Part shown: positions 44,283-52,452 of the stretch, in pieces
Layout: every line of letters starts with the position of its first letter
Position numbering within the stretch: position 1 is the stretch's first letter
The notes under the pieces: model-generated
Database searches by the model: none
Told to the model about the DNA's origin: nothing
What the model saw: only the letters and a program-made list of their open reading frames with translations
Assembly: GCF_016865425.1 (NCBI RefSeq)
Contig: NZ_AP023355.1
Coordinates: 6,260,198-6,324,197, forward strand
DNA: 64,000 nt
Reading direction: 5' to 3'
Source of the DNA: Actinocatenispora thailandica
GTDB lineage: Bacteria > Actinomycetota > Actinomycetes > Mycobacteriales > Micromonosporaceae
Program-made: the position numbers and the translations under genes

Positions 44283-45442
44283 TGGGCACCTACCCGCCGA
44301 AGGACTGCGAGGACCTCGTCGCCAAGTACGAGAAGTTCAGCCACGAGACGCTGTACGAGGGGCTCAAGGCCGGCGACCCGAACCAGGTGGACGGCCTGCT
44401 CGCCGACTGGAAGAAGATCGTCAGCGGCGTGCACGACATGAACACCAACCTCAGCGGCGAGCTGAAGAACCTCGCGAAGGAGTGGTCCAGCAGCTCCGGC
44501 GACGAGTTCCACCGACGGATGGGCCTGATCGCACGGTTCGCGGGTGACCTCGCCACCGACATCGGCGAGTTCCACGACACCCTGCAGGACGCGAACGGTC
44601 AGCTCCGCGAGGCGAAGAAACACAACGAGGACCCGGAAGACACCGACGACAACGGTCAGGCGATGGGCGGCGCCGCGAAGGGTGCCGCGATCGGTTCGGT
44701 GGCCGGGCCGGTCGGCACCCTCGCGGGTGGCGTCATCGGCGGAATCATGGGCCACAACAAGGACGAGGAGCAGAAGAAGGCGGCCAAGAACCGGATGGTG
44801 CAGCTGATCGCGCAGCTGGCCGGCACCTACCAGGGGGCCGCCGGGCAGTGGCACGTCACCAACCCGGACAAGGATCTGCCGGGCCACGACCTGCACGACC
44901 GCAGCAAGCATCCGGGGTCGGCCGACCCGGGCAGCGGCACCACCGCCCCACCCGGCACGCACGACGACACGCAGCACGACAAGGACCACAAGGTCGACGA
45001 CAGGTACCACCGGCTGGACGACCACTCGCACGACACGCCACCGTCGACGACGCACGACCCGTCGCGGGACATCGGCGACGTGAACGGGCCCGGTGCCGGC
45101 GGATCGGTGCTGACCGGTGCGGGCGCCGGCCCCACCGGTGCCGGTTTCGGTGCCGGGCTGGGTGGCGGCACCGGCGCCGGCGCTGCCTCGTCGCCGAGTG
45201 GCGCATCGGGCGGCGGCGTCCCCGGCGGGGTGTTCGCCAACGCCGGCGGCGGTACGGCGGGGGCCACCGGAGGCCGCGGCGCGGTGCGGCCCCGCGGCGC
45301 AGCCGGCGGGCGCGGCTCCGGCGAGGGCGAAGGCGAGGAGTACAGCACCTGGCTGACCGAGGACGAGGAGGTCTGGGGCGGCGACGAGGAGGCCGCCACC
45401 GGCCTGCTCGGCGGCCGACCGCACGCCGACGACTGGCGCTGA
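44282..45442 (+). CDS. ESX effector with WXG-like domain, glycine zipper and WLTEDE motif, 386 aa
   Basis: Residues 1-115 are helical with KEWSSSSGDEFHRRM in the WXG position. Residues about 127-160 are a glycine zipper (GGAAKGAAIGSVAGPVGTLA), a potential membrane-inserting hairpin. A His/Asp-rich linker and a Gly/Ala-rich region follow. The C-terminus has STWLTEDEEVWGGDEEA, matching the effector at 30489. No enzymatic domain is visible; pore formation is possible but inferred. Coupled to the 121-aa gene by a 1-bp overlap, and followed by a strong hairpin before a convergent mycosin. Confidence 0.82.
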   Translation: MGTYPPKDCEDLVAKYEKFSHETLYEGLKAGDPNQVDGLLADWKKIVSGVHDMNTNLSGELKNLAKEWSSSSGDEFHRRMGLIARFAGDLATDIGEFHDTLQDANGQLREAKKHNEDPEDTDDNGQAMGGAAKGAAIGSVAGPVGTLAGGVIGGIMGHNKDEEQKKAAKNRMVQLIAQLAGTYQGAAGQWHVTNPDKDLPGHDLHDRSKHPGSADPGSGTTAPPGTHDDTQHDKDHKVDDRYHRLDDHSHDTPPSTTHDPSRDIGDVNGPGAGGSVLTGAGAGPTGAGFGAGLGGGTGAGAASSPSGASGGGVPGGVFANAGGGTAGATGGRGAVRPRGAAGGRGSGEGEGEEYSTWLTEDEEVWGGDEEAATGLLGGRPHADDWR

Positions 45443-45538
45443 GCCCGACCGGAGCGGCACCGGGCCGAGCAGCGCCGAGAGCGTGACCGGGCCGGGCCGA
45501 GCGAGAAACGACATCGGTGCCAGGGAACGACCGGACGA

Positions 45539-45575
45539 CATCGGGGCCCGGGAGCGGCGCTCCCGGGCCCCGATG
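45539..45575. terminator. 17-bp perfect hairpin between effector and mycosin genes
   Basis: CATCGGGGCCCGGGAGC (45539-45555) and GCTCCCGGGCCCCGATG (45559-45575) are fully complementary with a 3-nt loop. It ends 6 bp before the mycosin stop and serves both convergent genes as a terminator. No clear U-tract. Confidence 0.88.
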
Positions 45576-45581
45576 CTGTCG

Positions 45582-46883
45582 TCAGCGGCCGGGCGGCGGT
45601 GGGCCCCACTGGCCCGCCGGTACCGGCTCGTTGGGCGTGCGCTGCCACTGCGGCGGCGCCTGCTGCGGCTCGCCGTACCCGACCGGGCCGCCGCCGGGCC
45701 CGCCGGGCGGGCCGCCCGGACCGCCACCGCCACCGCCACCACCGCCGTTGTTCCCGCCACCGCCGCGACGGCGGGAGCGCAGCGTCACGATCACCACGAT
45801 CAGCACCAGGATCAACAACGCGGCGACCACGATCACCGCGATCAGCACCGCGGTGGACAGGCCGGAATCCGCGCCCTTCGAACCGCTGGCGGAGGTGGTG
45901 GCGCCGCCGCCGGCGACCAGCGGGTTGCCGTCCGCCTTCGGTACCTGCGGGGCCAGTGCGGCGGCCGCGTCGACCGCACCGAACCCGTACACCGGGTCGC
46001 GGCCCTTCGCGCCGAGGTCCTGCGCGGTGGCGATGAGCCGGTTGACCGCGTCGGCCGAGGAGATGTCCGGGTACTTGGACATGATCAGCGCGAGCACGCC
46101 GGCGACCAGGGCGCTCGCGCCGCTGGTGCCGCTGGACGTCTCGTACTCCTTGCCGGGGACGCCGGTGGGGAAGGTGATCTTCTCGGCGGGCGCGGCGAGG
46201 ACGGTGCCGTTGCCGGTGCTGGAGCCGGTCCAGGTCGAGCCGTTCCGGCCGAGGCCGGAGACGGCGACCACGCCGGGCACGTCGGCGGGCCGACCCAGCG
46301 GGGCCTTCGGGTCGTTGCCGGTGCTGGCGACGAGCACCGCGCGGTGCCGGGTCGCGTACGCGACGAGGTTCTTCTTCCACGGCGCGTCGGACGGATCGGC
46401 CTGATCGTCGACGCCGAACGACATGTTGACCACCCGCGCCCCGTGGTCGATCGCGTAGTGCACGAGCCGGGTGATCGTGTTCGGTGGCATCAGCGATGCC
46501 TGCTCGCCCTTGATCGCGTACACCGGGAGGATCTTCGCCTGCGGCGCGACACCGGGCATCCCGCCGGAACCGGCGATCAGCGCGGCCATGCTCGTACCGT
46601 GGCCGTCCCGGTCCCGGCGGCCGTCGCCGCCGCCCGGGTCGAATCCGGGCAGCACCCGGCCGGACAGCTGCGGGATCTGGTTGACGCCGCTGTCGAGGAC
46701 CGCGACCGTGACGCCCCGACCGGTACCGATCTGCTGCGCCTGCGCCAGGTGCATCGCGTCCGGGTACCAGTTGGCGGACTTCAGGTCGGGGGCGGCCGAC
46801 ACCGCACCGGGCAGGGCGGCGGCGAGCAGCGCGCCGGCCAGGGCGCCGACGGCACCCGCCCGGAATGCCGATGTTCTGCGCAC
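45582..46883 (-). CDS. mycP: Mycosin-like subtilisin protease (type VII secretion), copy 3
   Basis: A 433-aa S8 protease: signal peptide (AGAVGALAGALLAAALPGAVSA), Asp in VTVAVLDSGVN, His in DRDGHGTSMAALIAG, VLVASTGNDPK, and Ser in SGTSGASALVAG, where Gly-Ala replaces the usual Met/Phe-Ala after Ser. A transmembrane helix (TAVLIAVIVVAALLILVLIV) and a Gly/Pro cytosolic tail follow. GTG 46883 has GGGAGG about 6 nt upstream; the much longer open frame beyond it is an antisense artefact. It faces the effector gene at 44282 across a terminator, so it could process that effector. Confidence 0.92.
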   Translation of the reverse strand: MRRTSAFRAGAVGALAGALLAAALPGAVSAAPDLKSANWYPDAMHLAQAQQIGTGRGVTVAVLDSGVNQIPQLSGRVLPGFDPGGGDGRRDRDGHGTSMAALIAGSGGMPGVAPQAKILPVYAIKGEQASLMPPNTITRLVHYAIDHGARVVNMSFGVDDQADPSDAPWKKNLVAYATRHRAVLVASTGNDPKAPLGRPADVPGVVAVSGLGRNGSTWTGSSTGNGTVLAAPAEKITFPTGVPGKEYETSSGTSGASALVAGVLALIMSKYPDISSADAVNRLIATAQDLGAKGRDPVYGFGAVDAAAALAPQVPKADGNPLVAGGGATTSASGSKGADSGLSTAVLIAVIVVAALLILVLIVVIVTLRSRRRGGGGNNGGGGGGGGGPGGPPGGPGGGPVGYGEPQQAPPQWQRTPNEPVPAGQWGPPPPGR

Positions 46884-47033
46884 AGTGTCCTCCCGTTTTG
46901 ACGGATTCCGGCCCACCATAGCGACTCGGGACGGTCCCGGCGTTCCCGACCGCGGCACGGTGCGGAACGCGGCCGGGGCCCGCCGGGCGGTACGCTCCAC
47001 CGCGACCCGTCGTACCCAGGAGGCCGGCCTACC

Positions 47034-49436
47034 GTGAAGAACCAGGCGGGGAGCGGCGAGGGCGCGTCGGCCGGTGCGGGCGCGGCGCCCGACGCCGGTG
47101 CGGACCCGGCCGAGCCGCAGGAGGCGCTCGCCGGGGTCGTCGCCCGGCTGCGCGACGAGCTGGCCGGGATGCGCCGCGCGATGCGCAACCGGGCGGTCAT
47201 CGAACAGGCCAAGGGCATGCTGGTGGAGCGGCTCGGGGTGGGCCCGGACGAGGCGTTCGACCATCTGGTTCGGCTGTCCCAGCGCACCAACATCAAACTG
47301 GCCGAGGTGGCCGCTGCGCTCGTCGGCGCGACCGCACCGGCGCCGGAGACCGACCAGCCGGCCGCGTTCCTGGACGACGAACTCGACCAGTACCTCGCGC
47401 ACGCCCGCCGCCGCGCCGCCGGCCGTCCGGTCCCGGAACAGCCGCGGGCCCGGCAGCCGGAGGTCGAGGCGTTGCAGGCGCAGCACCAGCTGCTGTCCGC
47501 GCGCATCACGACCGCCCGGGAGTACCCGCAGCTCGCCGAGACCGTCGCGGAGGCCACCGTGGGCTGGCCGGCGCCGGCCGCGGTGTCGATCCTGCTGCGC
47601 GACCCGGCCGACCAGTTGCAGCCGGTCGGCGGGTACGGCGACGACGCCGCGGCGCCGCTCGCCGCCGCCGCCGGTACCGCCTTCAGCGACAGCGACACCG
47701 TCTGGGTCGCCGACACCGGCGACGCGACGATGCGCTCGGTGCTGGCCGTACCGCTGTCCGCCGGTACCGAGGTGGTCGGGGTGCTGGCGGTCGGGTGGCG
47801 GGAGCCGACCGAGCTGACCGCGCAGGCGCACCGCTACCTGGTGGCGCTGGCGGCGCCGATCGGTGGCCGGGTGGGCCGGCTGACGACCGCCGAGCTGCCC
47901 GCCACCGAGGCCGATCCGACCCGGGCGGTGCTGGACGCGGTACCCACGCCGGGGGTGCTGCTCGGGCCGGTGCGCGACGACGAGGGCCGGGTCGTCGACT
48001 TCCGCTTCGAGTACGCGAACGCCGCGGCGGCCGCGCAGCTGACCGCGCTGGCCGGGCCGGACGCGACGGACCGGACGCTGCTCGCGGTGCTGCCGGACAC
48101 CGGCAGCCGGCTGCTGCTCGGTGAGTTCGCCCGGGTGCTCGCGGACGGTGAGCCGGCCCGGCTCGGCGACGTGACCATCGACGCCGCCGCGGACGGTACC
48201 GAGAGGTCGCTGGTGGCGCGGTTCGACGCGACCCGTCTCGGGGACGGGGTGCTGTGCCTGTGGCAGCGCCGCTCGACCGCCGAGGCGCTGCACGACCAGC
48301 TGTTGCAGGCGGAGCGGATCGGCCGGCTCGGTTCGTTCCGGTGGGACCTGCGCACCGGCGCGGCGCGCTGGTCGCCGGAGATGTACCGGCTGCTCGGCCG
48401 TACCGAGGAGCAGGGCGCGTTGCCGCTGTCGGACAGCGGCGAGTACGTGCACGCCGACGACTGGTACGCGGTGCAGGAGGCGATCCGCGGCGCGCTGCTG
48501 GCCGGCCGGGCGTTCACCGTCGAGCACCGGCTGGCGGACGCGCCGGGCCGCCGGCTGCGGCTCAGCGGCGAGCCGGAGTTCGACTCCGACGGTGCGGTGT
48601 GGGCGATCCGCGGTACCGCGCAGGACGTCACCGAGGAGCGGGCGGTCGAGTCGCAGCTGCGCCGCGCCCAGGAGGCGCTGGCCGCGCAGAAGCAGCGGCT
48701 GCGGGCCGAGTCGCGGGCGGCGGAGTCGATGCGGGACGCGCTGCTGCCGACCGATCCGGAGCTGACCGCGACGCCGGGGATCTCGGTGACCGGGTTGTGC
48801 CGGTCGTCCGAGGCGACCGGCCGGGTCGCCGGCGACTGGTACGACGTGTTCGCGCTGCGGTCGGGTCCGGCGGGCGCCTCGACCTACCTGGTGGTCGGCG
48901 ACGTGGCCGGTGCCGGGCTGGCGGCGACGGTGGCGGCGGCGCGGCTGCGCAACGCGGTACGGGCGTACGCGGTGCTCGGCATGGACCCGGGCGAGCTGCT
49001 CTCGGCGCTGAACCGGATGATCGGCGAACTCGGCGCCGGCCAGCTGGCCACCCTGGTGGTGGCCCGGTACCAGCCGGCCGAGCACCGGATGCAGTGGGCC
49101 GCGGCCGGCCAGGCGGCGCCGCTGCGGTACGCGCCGGACGGTTCGGCGAGCGTGCTGACCGGCCCGCTGGGCCTGCCGGTCGGCGCCGCGCCGGACATCG
49201 CGTACCAGCAGGCGGCCGTCGACCTGCCGCCCGGCGAGCGGCTGCTGCTCTACACCGACGGCCTGGTGGTCCGGCGGGACCGCACGCTGGCGAGCGGCCT
49301 GGAGGCGCTGCTGCACGTCGGCGAGCACGTGGACCTGGGCGACCCGGCGGCGCTGGTGGACCACGTCACCGCGACGTTGGGCTCGGCGCCGGACGACGAC
49401 CTGTGCGTCGTCGTCGCCGCCCCCACCGCGGAGTGA
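47034..49436 (+). CDS. ANTAR-GAF-PAS-SpoIIE (PP2C) phosphatase
   Basis: An 800-aa soluble signalling protein. Residues about 35-95 form an ANTAR-type RNA-binding helix bundle (RNRAVIEQAKGMLVERLGV; EAFDHLVRLSQRTNIKLAE). A GAF-like domain spans about 140-290, PAS-like domains about 300-540 (GSFRWDLRTGAARWSPEMYR), a coiled coil (AQEALAAQKQRLRAE), and a SpoIIE/PP2C phosphatase about 580-800 with VAGDWYDVF and VVGDVAGAGLAATVAAARLR metal-binding regions and DDDLCVVV near the end. Substrates of this class are usually phosphorylated anti-sigma antagonists. GTG start has GGAGG upstream. Joining an ANTAR domain to a PP2C phosphatase is unusual. The gene is next to a Ser/Thr kinase. Confidence 0.88.
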   Translation: MKNQAGSGEGASAGAGAAPDAGADPAEPQEALAGVVARLRDELAGMRRAMRNRAVIEQAKGMLVERLGVGPDEAFDHLVRLSQRTNIKLAEVAAALVGATAPAPETDQPAAFLDDELDQYLAHARRRAAGRPVPEQPRARQPEVEALQAQHQLLSARITTAREYPQLAETVAEATVGWPAPAAVSILLRDPADQLQPVGGYGDDAAAPLAAAAGTAFSDSDTVWVADTGDATMRSVLAVPLSAGTEVVGVLAVGWREPTELTAQAHRYLVALAAPIGGRVGRLTTAELPATEADPTRAVLDAVPTPGVLLGPVRDDEGRVVDFRFEYANAAAAAQLTALAGPDATDRTLLAVLPDTGSRLLLGEFARVLADGEPARLGDVTIDAAADGTERSLVARFDATRLGDGVLCLWQRRSTAEALHDQLLQAERIGRLGSFRWDLRTGAARWSPEMYRLLGRTEEQGALPLSDSGEYVHADDWYAVQEAIRGALLAGRAFTVEHRLADAPGRRLRLSGEPEFDSDGAVWAIRGTAQDVTEERAVESQLRRAQEALAAQKQRLRAESRAAESMRDALLPTDPELTATPGISVTGLCRSSEATGRVAGDWYDVFALRSGPAGASTYLVVGDVAGAGLAATVAAARLRNAVRAYAVLGMDPGELLSALNRMIGELGAGQLATLVVARYQPAEHRMQWAAAGQAAPLRYAPDGSASVLTGPLGLPVGAAPDIAYQQAAVDLPPGERLLLYTDGLVVRRDRTLASGLEALLHVGEHVDLGDPAALVDHVTATLGSAPDDDLCVVVAAPTAE

Positions 49437-49655
49437 GCCGCCCCGACCGCGGAGTGCGCCGGCCGGGTCGCGAAGTGAGCCCCTCGACCACCCAGTGCGC
49501 CCCCTGCCCCGCGAGGTGAGCCCCCCGACCGCCCAGTGCGCCGCCTGGCCCGCGACGTGCGCCCGCTGGCCGCGGAGTGCGCCGCCTGGCCCGCGAGGTG
49601 AGCCCGCTGGCCGCGGAGTGCGCCGGCTGGCCCGCGGAGTGAGCCGGCGCCGGTC
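49425..49655. repeat. Degenerate 20-21 bp tandem repeat, about 11 copies
   Basis: Units of the form CCGCGGAGTGMGCCSSCTGG recur from the last codons of the phosphatase gene to about 49655, alternating AGTGCGCC and AGTGAGCC. The array fills most of the 327-bp gap before the kinase start; no separate gene is supported within it. Confidence 0.8.
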
Positions 49656-49763
49656 ATGGAGCGAGCCGGCCCAGGCTCCGGTGTGACCCGGCACACTCCC
49701 GGTTCGGGGGCCGGGGAACCGGTCAGCCGGGCCGCTTCCGGCAGACTCTGGCAGGTGCAGAGC

Positions 49764-51485
49764 GTGCGGGCGGACACCGTACTCAACGGCCGGTACCGGT
49801 TGCGCCGACGGCTCGGCGCCGGCGGCATGTCCGTGGTGTGGCAGGCGTACGACCGGGTGCTCGAGCGGCCGGTCGCGATCAAGCTGCTGACCGGCGCCAC
49901 GCCGGACACCGAGCGGGTGCGGGCCGAGGCCCGCGCCGTCGCCCGGCTGACCCACCCGCACATCGTCAACGTGTTCGACTGCGCCGAGGCGACCGGCCCG
50001 GACGGCACGGTGCTGCCGTTCGTGGTGATGGAGTACGTGCCGGGACGGTCCCTCGCGGCCCGGCTGGACGACGGCCCGCTGCCCTGGCCGGCGGCGGTGA
50101 CGGTGGCCGCCGAGGTGGCCGACGCGCTGGCCGCGGCGCACGCGCGGGGCATCGTGCACCGCGACGTCACCGCGGCGAACGTGCTGCTCGCCGAGGCCGG
50201 CGCGAAGGTCGTCGACTTCGGCATCTCGGCGGCGATCGGCGACCGGGACGCCCCGCCCGGGGAGAACAGCATCCTCGGCACGCCCGCGTACCTGTCGCCG
50301 GAGCGGCTGGCCGGGCTGCCCGTCGAGCCGTCCTCCGACGTGTACTCGCTGGGCGTGCTGCTGCACGTGTTGCTGACCGGCGAGACCCCGTTCGGCGGCG
50401 ACACCACGACCGACGCCACCCAGGCCCACTGGTACGGGCCGCCCGCGGCGTTGCCGCCGATCGCCGGCCTGCCGGCCGAGGTGGACCGGCTCCGGCGCCG
50501 CTGCCTGGCCAAGCGCGCCAAGGACCGGCCGACCGCCGCGCACCTCGCCGCCGAGTTGCACGCGCTGGCCCCGGTCGCCGAGGGAAGCGCCACGGACCTC
50601 CGCGCCCCGGCCGCCACCGCCGAGCCGCGTGCCGCCGAGGTTGTCGCACTGGCGGCCACCGCTGATCCCCGTGCCGCCGGTGTCCTCGATCCTGGGATGG
50701 CGCCGGGCGGGCCCGCCACCGACGTCGTCGACGCGGACGCGACCGTCGAGGGGCACGCCGGGGCCGCGTCGGTGGCGCCCGCCGGTCGGGCCGCCGCAGG
50801 GGAGGACGATCCGCCGGGCGTGGACCGGGCACCCGCCGCGGGCGCCCGGTACGAGCCGCGCCGCGGGCTCGGCACGGCGGGTCGCCGGGTGGCGCTGGCG
50901 GCGGCGGTGGTGCTGGTCCTGGCGGTCGCGGTCGGCGCGTCGGTGGCCGTCTGGCCGAAGGACCAGCACGGCGGCCGGACGTCGCCGGACGTCGCGCTCC
51001 CGGTCCCGGCGGCCAGTACCGGCCCGGCCACGCCGTCCGCGCGCAGCGGTACCGGCTCCGCCAGCGCCAGCCCGTCGCGCTCGGCGCGGGCGAGTGCCAG
51101 TACCGGTGCGGCGGCCTCGCCCCGGCCGTCCGGCTCGACGCGGCGGTCGGCGTCACCCGAGGGCGCGGTCGCCGGCGACTGCACCGTCGCCTGGTCGTAC
51201 CAGAGCCGGCAGGGCAACGGGTACACCGCGACCGTGCTGGTGCGCAGCCGCAGGCAGGTGCACGGCTGGACGCTGACCTTCCGGCTGCCGGCCGGCCAGC
51301 GTGTCACCGCCGGGTGGAACGGTCACTTCAGCCAGGACGGCACGACCGTCTCGGTGCGGTCCGCAGGCTGGAACGACGATCTCACCGACCAGGGTGCCCA
51401 GGTCGGCTTCACCGCGACGGTCGGCGACCGGGATGGCCCGGGCACCGGGTTCGCCCTCGACGGCAGCACCTGCCGGATCGCCTGA
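49764..51485 (+). CDS. Membrane Ser/Thr protein kinase with extracellular CBM2-like domain
   Basis: A 573-aa kinase. Residues 8-265 form the kinase domain: Gly-rich loop LGAGGMSVVW, Lys in RPVAIKLLTG, catalytic loop HRDVTAANVLL, DFG in KVVDFGIS, and GTPAYLSPERL. The loop Lys of HRDxKxxN is Thr here. An Ala-rich linker and a transmembrane helix (VALAAAVVLVLAVAVGASVAV, about 373-393) follow. The extracellular end (about 475-573) looks like a family-2 carbohydrate-binding module with a Cys pair (GDCTVAWSYQ ... STCRIA) and conserved Trp residues. It may sense polysaccharide. GTG 49764 is chosen for its GGCAGG; GTG 49755 is possible. Confidence 0.88.
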   Translation: MRADTVLNGRYRLRRRLGAGGMSVVWQAYDRVLERPVAIKLLTGATPDTERVRAEARAVARLTHPHIVNVFDCAEATGPDGTVLPFVVMEYVPGRSLAARLDDGPLPWPAAVTVAAEVADALAAAHARGIVHRDVTAANVLLAEAGAKVVDFGISAAIGDRDAPPGENSILGTPAYLSPERLAGLPVEPSSDVYSLGVLLHVLLTGETPFGGDTTTDATQAHWYGPPAALPPIAGLPAEVDRLRRRCLAKRAKDRPTAAHLAAELHALAPVAEGSATDLRAPAATAEPRAAEVVALAATADPRAAGVLDPGMAPGGPATDVVDADATVEGHAGAASVAPAGRAAAGEDDPPGVDRAPAAGARYEPRRGLGTAGRRVALAAAVVLVLAVAVGASVAVWPKDQHGGRTSPDVALPVPAASTGPATPSARSGTGSASASPSRSARASASTGAAASPRPSGSTRRSASPEGAVAGDCTVAWSYQSRQGNGYTATVLVRSRRQVHGWTLTFRLPAGQRVTAGWNGHFSQDGTTVSVRSAGWNDDLTDQGAQVGFTATVGDRDGPGTGFALDGSTCRIA

Positions 51486-51508
51486 CGGCGCCGCTGCCTG
51501 CGCCGCCG

Positions 51509-51583
51509 CCGGTGAAGGCGCCGCATTCCGGTGACGACGCAGCTAGCCGGTGACGACGCCGCTGCCGGTGACGGCGCCGCTAG
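51509..51583. repeat. 18-19 bp tandem repeat, four copies, between convergent genes
   Basis: CCGGTGACGACGCCGCTG-type units start at 51509, 51528, 51547 and 51565. They lie 24 bp after the kinase stop and just before the PAP2 gene's 3' end. Confidence 0.8.
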
Positions 51584-51606
51584 TGGTGCCGGCGGGGCGG
51601 AACAGT

Positions 51607-52365
51607 TCAGCGGCCGGTGCCGACGCGCGCCGGGTACGGCGGCCGGTCGTCCCGGCCGGACCGGTCCAGGGCGGGCAGCCAGCGGCGCAGCGGCGGCATT
51701 CGGGACAGGCCGGCGAGGAAGACGACCACGGCGGCGGTCGCGAGCGCCCCGCCGACGGTGTCGCCCGGGTAGTGCACGCCCAGATAGACCCGGGAGCCCA
51801 TCACGAGCACGGCGAAGATCGCGCCGCCGATCGCCACGCCGCGCTTCGCCGCCGGCGGTACCAGGATGACGGCGGTGACCACGATCGCCCAGGCCGCGGC
51901 GGAGTGGCCGCTGGGGAAGCTGCCGCTGCTGGCCGGCTCCAGCCACAGCTTCTTGGTCGGCCGGTGCTCGTCGATCAGCGCCTTCGCCACGAAGGTGACA
52001 CCGGCGGAGCCGACCAGCACGCCGAACACCCGCAACGCCTGGCCCCGGCGCCGGGCCAGCACCAGCACGATCGGGATGACCAGGCCGAGCACCCCCCACA
52101 GCTCCGGCGTCGCGACCAGCGTGAACAGCTTCGCGATCGGGGTGAACAGCCCGTTGCGCGCCGACGAGACGAGCCAGTCGGTGTCGGTGCCGGCGGTGGT
52201 CATCGGGCCGGTCTTGACGAACAGGCCGAGCAGCAGCAGCACGACGCCGAGGCCGACGCCGGCGCAGATCAGCCGGGCGCCGAGCGCCGCGGAGGGCCCG
52301 TAGGTGCCTGCGGCGAATTCGGTCTCTCGGGTGCGTACCGGCACCCGTACCCGTCCAGCGCTCAT
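51607..52365 (-). CDS. PAP2-family membrane phosphatase
   Basis: A 252-aa integral membrane protein with about six hydrophobic segments. The three phosphatase motifs are present: KALIDEHRP (C1, shortened form of KxxxxxxRP), PSGHSAAAW (C2) and SRVYLGVHYPGD (C3) with the catalytic His. It should dephosphorylate a lipid phosphate, for example undecaprenyl-pyrophosphate or phosphatidic acid; the exact substrate cannot be read. ATG 52365 has AAGG upstream. It is convergent with the kinase gene and follows the lipoprotein gene by 87 bp in the same direction. Confidence 0.92.
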   Translation of the reverse strand: MSAGRVRVPVRTRETEFAAGTYGPSAALGARLICAGVGLGVVLLLLGLFVKTGPMTTAGTDTDWLVSSARNGLFTPIAKLFTLVATPELWGVLGLVIPIVLVLARRRGQALRVFGVLVGSAGVTFVAKALIDEHRPTKKLWLEPASSGSFPSGHSAAAWAIVVTAVILVPPAAKRGVAIGGAIFAVLVMGSRVYLGVHYPGDTVGGALATAAVVVFLAGLSRMPPLRRWLPALDRSGRDDRPPYPARVGTGR

Positions 52366-52452
52366 CGGATGAACCTTAACCTGCGGCCGGGCGAACGTTG
52401 GCCGACGCCGGGATGTAGCGCCGTTCGGCCACCCGGTCCGCGGTTCGACGGC

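Noticed and set aside
49437-49763. A small gene in the repeat region between the phosphatase and kinase
   Set aside because: Frames here only translate the 20-21 bp repeat and show no ribosome site.
45582-50969. A single leftward open frame of about 1795 codons covering the mycosin and everything to its right
   Set aside because: Only the part up to GTG 46883 has protein-like text. The rest is antisense to the phosphatase and kinase genes, rich in Arg/Gly/Pro, a usual by-product of high GC3.
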